The position numbers and the translations under genes were made by a program. A stretch of DNA of 64,000 nt from Pithys albifrons albifrons. Lineage: Eukaryota > Chordata > Aves > Passeriformes > Thamnophilidae. The stretch covers positions 16,209,566-16,273,565 of the forward strand of contig NC_092467.1 of assembly GCF_047495875.1 (NCBI RefSeq), in the 5' to 3' direction. Numbering within the stretch: the first letter of the stretch is position 1; every line of letters starts with the position of its first letter. Positions 58,201 to 64,000 of this stretch are shown piece after piece. Under the pieces are notes generated by a model, which was not told where the DNA came from, did not search any database, and saw only the letters and a list, made by a program, of their open reading frames with translations.

Positions 58201-61200
58201 TTTCTTTGGCCTCTGATGCAGATTTCCCCAGATCTAGCTTTGAAATGGCCTCAGTCAACCCGCCCACCTGCTCCAGGGGACCAGGCTGCGGGTCATGCAA
58301 AGTGCCACAACCCTGCGGCTTGTCCTCTGGAGAGGAAACCTTTTATGTCAGATTTGCCCGATAATTGCATTTTCTGAACTCGTAATGCACTGCCTCATCC
58401 CTCTTAAATCCTTGGCAGAGTACAAACTTCTCTAAGTCGCTGACCTAATAAGTGATAGCAGCTGTTTGTTTAGTAGGGCCCCCGGTGCTGCCAGAACTGC
58501 TCTTCTGAGACCATCTTTCAAATACAGTTTGCTCAGATCTGAAGAAATACATTCAGAAATATCAGCCTCCTCGTACAGACTTGATTTTGCTTGTGCTGGT
58601 CATACGGGTTATTTGGGAGTATTTTTATTCAGAAGTCCTTAAACTCGCTGATTAAGCTGTTCTGTGTCAAGTAGGGGATTAAGACAATCTCCTTACAACT
58701 GAGCAGTGTTACTCTGCAAGCACTGACTGCATCCAAGGGACACGTTATTTGCCACCAAGCTGAACATTCCTTCAGAAACCTTTCAGTAGTGCTCACACAT
58801 GACGTAAGCTTTTGTGGTAAGTGCTCAAGCTTTTTATTGCTTCTATTTGAAAATCTGTGAATTTTTTACCTTCTGTGGCATAGCAGAGCCCTAATGGAGT
58901 TAATCTGAAAGGAGACACGAAATGCTCTGTGAAGACAGGTGTGCTAAAGTTGGTAACTGTGCTCAGAGCGTGTTTATACTTTTCAAGTGACTTCTCTACA
59001 TGCCACTGTGGCTTACAGTATAGTGTGATCTCAGAGCACACAAACTCGATTCTGTTTGGGTGAGACTAAACTGGAACTTGTGCTTCAGCAGCACACCTGA
59101 TGTGCTGCAGCTGCTTATGCATGTTCAGTCTGAAGTAACCCTTAGGCAAGCAGTGTGTGGGTCCTGGATCCTCAGCACTCACTCACTGTTTCACTGTAAA
59201 GCCGCTCTTATTGGGCCATCTCACTTGTCAACGTATACATAAGCTTAATATGTTGGGAAAATTGAACAAACCAAATGTTTTAACTTTCATTACTAAAGTT
59301 GGAGGAGGAAGGGACAGAGAATGTCTGATATTTACAAAGTATGTTATTTTGAATATTCATGCAAGTAAGTTTCACAGGAGGATTCTTTGGAGACAAGCCA
59401 TTCTGAATAAAATGTTCTATCTGTGTGCCTATTTATATTCATAGAGAGAGGAGAAGTCTTTTTCTGATTTAGAGATCTGAGGGATCCGTGGAAAGTGTTT
59501 TTACTCACAGGTAGAAGAAAAACTATCCCAAATCTTCCAAAATGTAAAATGTTTGAGGAAGGTGAATTCTAGGAAAATCCTCACTCCTCAGCCCTTATGC
59601 AGCTGGATGACACAACAATGTCTACATGAAGTAAACTGAATTACACCAAAAGTAGAAAACACACCTTTTGATCTTCTGCTTGCTGTGCTTTGTGCATCTG
59701 TATGCACAGATTGGGGTGATTAGCCAACTGCTGGTTTTGCACATGCATGGGATCTGTTTAAGATTCCACATTTCTCTGCATTTGACATGTGGAAGAGTCT
59801 GATTTTGATTATCTTTGATTTGTAGAAATACACCTTTCAAACAGAAGTTTCATGGTGCACTTTCTTATTCTCTCTGATTTTTCTTTATCATTTGATCCCA
59901 GCTTGACAGAACTTGCTGTTCTTGTCCCTCAGGTCACTCCTTACCTATTTCATGGAGGGAAGCCTCTGAAATACACAGGAAACACCTAAAAACCTTCAGC
60001 TTATGTTTTCCCCAGCAGTTTAAGATAGCTGAGTGCAAAACTTACCTTAACTCAAAAAGCCCCAGCTTCTGTGTGTGTAGTTTTTTCTATACACACATAG
60101 ATATGCCTGTTAATCTATATAAGATACATTTATACATACCCACTCCTACAGTTAGCCTAGGCAAAATTGTGTTAGCACTAATTGTGTTATGTTTCTAGTG
60201 AGGCTGTGTTTAGGGACATGCTCTTCTACATATGTAAGAATATCTCACTGGTTAAGAAATGGTTTGGGTGCTGGAAAGCATTATTCTTGAAAATTAGAAG
60301 TGTTGGTCCATAAGCATACCCAATATGCTGAGTGTGCATATTTTCAAAGCTATCTTTTCAGGGAATTTTTAAATTCTGTTATTTTTAGAGAAATATTTGA
60401 TTGTGGTGCAGGAGAGATTAGCAGGGATGTTTGTATAATTTGCTGGACAAACAGAATTTAACCAGACTTGATTTTGTAGTAACAAGTCAGTAATCCGTCT
60501 GGAAAAAAGAAAAAATAAAATGCTGATATTTAAAACAGCTTTAAATCTATGGCATATGTGTGAGGTGAGGGAACACAACACACATGCCATGTGACCCTAT
60601 GTGTGGCACGTAGGCGCTCGTGAAGCATTGTCACAGGGCTGGTAACTTGTAGGCACAGTGTGAGAACTATTACCAAATACGTATTCCACCTATTGCTTTC
60701 TTTATGTTCTGATATATAAATGGAATGTCTCATTTTTTGTTGCTGGTGGCAACAGCCAAGTACCAGTGACAACTGTGGGTAGAGCTACCAAAGAAATTGT
60801 GCAGTGTGCTCTATAAGCTGAACAGTGTTTTTCACTCCCATGTAAAATGTTAGGCCACACATAGACTTTCTCTTATTTACTTCCAAAGATCCCTTTGTAA
60901 AGCTACGAAGCAAAAATGTGTCACAGGAGCAGCTGATGTAGTTGACCATAAGGAAGCAAAATATACCCTACCATCATCCAATTGTGATGTAAAAAATCTA
61001 ATTAGGAGAGATTAGTTTAATCTGTTAGAGCTGTCTCTGTGAATATGTGGACAACAAAAACAGACCCACTTTCTTAAAATAACTTGACTTAGGATTTTAG
61101 GGTTAAAATTCTTGTTTGCTGAATAAAACTATTTAAGTATCTGTTTGCCTCAGACATAGTAGTAGTACTTGAACACAGTTTACAGCTGAGCAGCAGCAGC

Positions 61201-61380
61201 AGTACTTGTTTCTCTGCTTTGCACTGCCAGTAATCAGAGTGAGCTTCCATCTGTGTCTTTAGGCAGTCTTTGTTTCTCTGTCCAGATGGAAGCAGGGTCA
61301 GTCTCAGCTGTAATATGAACATATGTCCATCAGAAGTTAGATCAAAGCTGCATGTAAAAGGAGATGTTGTCATAGGATGA
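58201..61380. other. Intergenic, no gene recognised
   Basis: AT-rich intergenic DNA of about 3.2 kb with only short, featureless open frames. GGATTA-type OTX/CRX-like hexamers occur (for example near 58675) but are too common to interpret. No rRNA, tRNA or transposon end recognised. Confidence 0.6.
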
Positions 61381-61390
61381 TAGAACAAAA

Positions 61391-62740
61391 TCATAGAATC
61401 ATTAAGGTTGGAAAAGACCTCCAAGATCAAGTACAACCTTTGAGCAAACACCACTTTGTCAACTAAACCATAGCACTAAGTGCCATGTCCAGTCATTTCT
61501 TGAACACTTCCAGGGGTGGTAACTCCACCACCTCCCTGAGCAGCCTGATTCAATGCTTGAACCTCCCCTGGCACAGATTTAGGCTATGTCCTTCTGTCCT
61601 TTTGCTGGTTGCCTGAGAAGAGAGACCCCCACCTTGCTACAACTTGCTTTCAGGTGGTTATAGAGAACATTAAGTTCTCCCCTGAATCTCCAGGCTAAAC
61701 ACCCCCAGCTCTCTCAGCTGCTTCTCATGTGATTTACTCTTTAGACCCTTCTCCAGCTCTGTTGCTCTCCTCTGGACACACTCCAGCACATCGTGTCTTT
61801 CTTGCAGTGTGGGGGGCAGAACTGGATATGGTACTCAAGGTGCAGCCTCACCAGTGCTGACTACAGGGGGACAATCACTGCTCTGGTCCTGCTGGGCACA
61901 CTGTTTCTGACACAGGCCAGGATGCCTTTGGCCTTCTTGACTGCCTGGGCACACTGCTGGCTCCTGTTCAGTCTGTCAGTCAGGACCCCAAGATCCTTTT
62001 CTGCTGGGCTTTCAAGCCACTCTTCCCCAAACCTGTAGCGCTGCCTGGGGTTGTTTATGACCATTTTGCAAATGGTTGTCACATTGGCTTATCTCTGGTC
62101 CTCTGGAACCTCCCCAGTTAAGCAGGACATATACTAAATGATGGAGAGTGGCTTAGTGAGCTCTTCTGCCAGCTCCCTCAGTACTCTCAGGTGGATCCTA
62201 TTCTGCCCCCTAGACTTGTGTGTGTCTGAGTGGCTCACCAGGTCCCTAACTACTTCCTACTGGATTGCAGGGAGTCTTTTCTGCTCCCCATCCCTGTCGA
62301 CCAGCTCAGGGGGCTGGTTGCCCTAAGGATAACCAGTCTTTATGTTGAAGACTGAGGCAAGGAGGGCATGGAGTGCCTCAGCCTTTTCCTCATCCTTGGT
62401 TACAGTGTTCCCCTCTGTATGCAATAAAGGATCGAGATTTTCCTTGGCCCTTTTTTTGTTGTTAATGCATTTATAAAAACAGTTTTTATTATCTTTCACA
62501 GCAGTGGCCAGATTGAGTTCTAGATGAGCTTTTGCCATTCTCATTTTCTTTCTACATGACCTAACAACATCTTTGAGTTGCCCGTGCCTTCTTTCAAAGG
62601 TCATAAACTCTATTTTTCCCTGAGTTCCAGCAAAAGCACCCTATTCAGCCAAGGCCAGTCTTCTTCCCTGTCAGTGCATCTCTCCGCATGTAGGGATGGC
62701 CTGATCCTGTGCCCTGTCATCCTTTGTGAAGGAAGCCCAG
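61391..62740 (-). mobile_element. CR1 LINE, 5'-truncated and internally deleted (minus strand)
   Basis: Read on the minus strand, the element runs from about 62740 to a 3' end at 61391 (the plus strand starts ATAGAATCATTAAGG, TTGGAAAAGACCTCCAAGAT). It encodes the pre-RT region of ORF2 (INNKKRAKENLDPLL, VTKDEEKAEALHALLASVFN), then, after damage, LRVLRELAEELTKPLS and GEVPEDQR from the start of the reverse transcriptase. It then jumps to the C-terminal [20 protein letters not shown] and [20 protein letters not shown]. The RT centre with the FADD-type catalytic box is missing. Dead copy; the left limit is uncertain by about 50 bases. Confidence 0.92.
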
Positions 62741-63255
62741 TTAACTCAGTGGTTTAAGTGACACATCTGCACAGAGGCCCGAAGGTCCTGCGATAGCGCT
62801 GAGAAGGCAGTGGAGTGCTGAGTGAGCACTCTGCTGTCAGAGCTGCAGTGTGCTCTGGGGTAAATCTAGCTATTATTAAATCCAATGAAACAGTTTTGTG
62901 GAAGAATATTCCCAGCAAGGTAGTGAGAGAAGCTCCAATAGTGCTTATACAGAGCCACTGCCAGGCATGAGCACTGCTGCAAGGTTTTGCTGCATTGCTG
63001 TCTCAGCCGTTACAAGTGAAAATCTGTAAAGAATTCAGTGTTCACTCAGTGCTCTTTTGCTTCTGGATTTGACCATGCTCTCCTTGGGGGAAATTTAGGT
63101 TGGTGATGTGAAATGAGCCATTTAATGCTGATATGTAACTTCATCTAGTATATATTAGTTGAAGTAGGACAGAACTTGCTGAAAAGCTCTCAGAGTGCAT
63201 CGCTGGAGCTCTGAGTCTAAACACATATGGTCATTTAGCTTAATGTATTCATCTG
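62741..63255. other. Intergenic, no gene recognised
   Basis: About 0.5 kb between the CR1 copy and the 5S-derived sequence. Nothing recognised. Confidence 0.6.
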
Positions 63256-63259
63256 TGAT

Positions 63260-63376
63260 AGGCAGTTAAATGCCACCCTGACACCCAGTCCCATCAGACC
63301 TCAGAAGCTCAGCAGGGTCAGCCCCGGTTAGTACTTGGATGGGAGACCTCCTGGCAATACCGGGGGCTGCAGGTTC
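63260..63376 (+). pseudogene. 5S rRNA-derived sequence (retropseudogene or 5S-type SINE head)
   Basis: Strong similarity to vertebrate 5S rRNA over its whole length. CCACCCTG, AAGCT.AGCAGGGTC (A box region), GGTTAGTACTTGGATGGGAG (intermediate element/C box) and CAATACCGGGGGCTG are all recognisable in order and at the right spacing. Changes concentrate in the first half: a gap of about 3 bases in the loop after CCACCCTG, and CpG sites turned to CA or lost. A functional 5S gene would not carry these changes and would normally sit in a tandem array with a T-run terminator, which is absent here. A B-box-like GGTTCTAGTCC (63372-63382) overlaps its end. Confidence 0.85.
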
Positions 63377-63382
63377 TAGTCC

Positions 63383-64000
63383 TGAGGACTTCACTGGCAC
63401 CATCCAAGCTCGCTCGGCTATGGCAGATGAACCTGAGGAGTTAAAGGGTGAGGCCAGTTCTGCACACGCTGTGCCTCACCTAAAAAATCCACTGTGCAGG
63501 CTGGAAGGACACACCCACGTGGGGAGAGCCCTTCCCAAATCTTTGTTCGTGAAGCCGAGCCATCATTTCTCTGTGAACCTGCAGTTTGCTGGCATTTTAG
63601 AAGTTCCAGAAAATAGAAAATTGAAAATTGGATTATAAGAATGAATTTTTTTTCTCCTCTCCTGGTGTTGTGAAACAGTCACTTTTGTGTTTCACTGTCT
63701 GTTCTTTGAGAAGGATGGTCCACAAAAAAATGTGGTAAATTACCTGTAGATCTCCACACATAGATGTTACAAGAACAAACTTCCCAGGCCTTTCACAAGA
63801 GAAGTATAGCAACAGCAAGGTCATTAATTTTGTCAGAAAATGTTGTGAGAAGTTATAGGTGACAAAATCAGAAAATTAATGAAGAAAAGGCTGTTTTTAT
63901 TATCCTTTAAAGATATTTTTGACACTTATTTTTTTGCTCTGGTTTTCATAGGTGTATGGGTCTTTTTCTAATTTTAGAAGAGTGTTAATATCTATGCAAT
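63383..64000. other. Sequence after the 5S-derived element, no gene recognised
   Basis: The first 200 bases are less AT-rich than the rest and may belong to the same element as the 5S head (a SINE body). From about 63600 the DNA is ordinary AT-rich intergenic sequence. No coding exon of a next gene was recognised up to the window end. Confidence 0.5.

Noticed and set aside
61861..62604. Minus-strand frames of 73 and 93 codons downstream of ARHGAP29
   Set aside because: They are pieces of CR1 ORF2, not host genes.
63339..63638. 99-codon frame near the window end
   Set aside because: Begins inside the 5S-derived sequence and has no family resemblance.
58200..64000. Looked for the first coding exon of ABCA4, the next gene in mammals
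   Set aside because: No ATG followed by the expected membrane-protein start with a donor site was found; it probably lies beyond the window.
1..64000. CRISPR arrays, bacterial operons, phage or insertion sequences
   Set aside because: None present. No spaced direct-repeat arrays, and the gene structure is plainly vertebrate.
1..64000. tRNA genes and known snoRNA/miRNA genes
   Set aside because: No complete A-box/B-box cloverleaf or known precursor was recognised. The single B-box-like site at 63372 lacks a tRNA fold.

Overview
This window is vertebrate nuclear DNA, most likely from a bird. It holds three 3'-end fragments of CR1 LINEs, two of them ending in the CR1-specific ATTCTATG-type octamer repeat. 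It also contains one large split gene with short exons, GT-AG introns of 0.1-21 kb and a CpG-island promoter. There is no bacterial gene organisation and no phage or CRISPR array. CR1 also occurs in other sauropsids, so 'bird' is an inference.

The window is dominated by one plus-strand gene, ARHGAP29 (Rho GTPase-activating protein 29, also called PARG1). I traced a complete model: a non-coding first exon in the CpG island, ending at 6184, and 23 coding exons from the ATG at 8947 to the TAG at 55585. All exon phases agree. The sum is 4,101 coding bases, or 1,366 residues. The order is a Ser-rich N-terminus, an F-BAR/coiled-coil region (about 213-505), a Ser-rich linker, a C1 zinc finger (675-719), a RhoGAP domain (about 733-948, arginine finger R769) and a long disordered tail ending in a PDZ-ligand-like ...HFV. 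The protein acts at membranes and the actin cortex by switching off RhoA-type GTPases.

Layout: 1-5.7 kb is intergenic with nothing I can support. 5.75-6.56 kb is the CpG island, promoter and exon 1. 8.9-9.2 kb is exon 2. Intron 2 runs 9.2-30.3 kb and holds a CR1, a paired X-box/Y-box-like motif cluster, a nested hairpin and possibly a worn LTR. 30.3-41.5 kb holds exons 3-6, with a CR1 in intron 3. 42-45.6 kb holds the F-BAR exons, 47.4-50 kb the linker and C1 exons, 50.3-53.4 kb the RhoGAP exons, and 53.6-55.6 kb the tail exons. The 3' UTR extends to roughly 56.6 kb.

Downstream there is a second GC-rich island at 57.7-58.2 kb with a 10-bp tandem repeat and no recognised gene. A minus-strand, internally deleted CR1 follows (about 61.39-62.74 kb), then a 5S-rRNA-derived sequence at 63.26-63.38 kb. 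In mammals ABCA4 lies next on this strand. I could not see its first coding exon, so it probably starts beyond 64 kb.

I found no wholly new system. The most testable points are an in-frame intronic poly(A) exit after the RhoGAP domain, uORFs before the start codon, a tandem acceptor at exon 22, the X/Y-box cluster, the orphan CpG island and the 5S-derived element.
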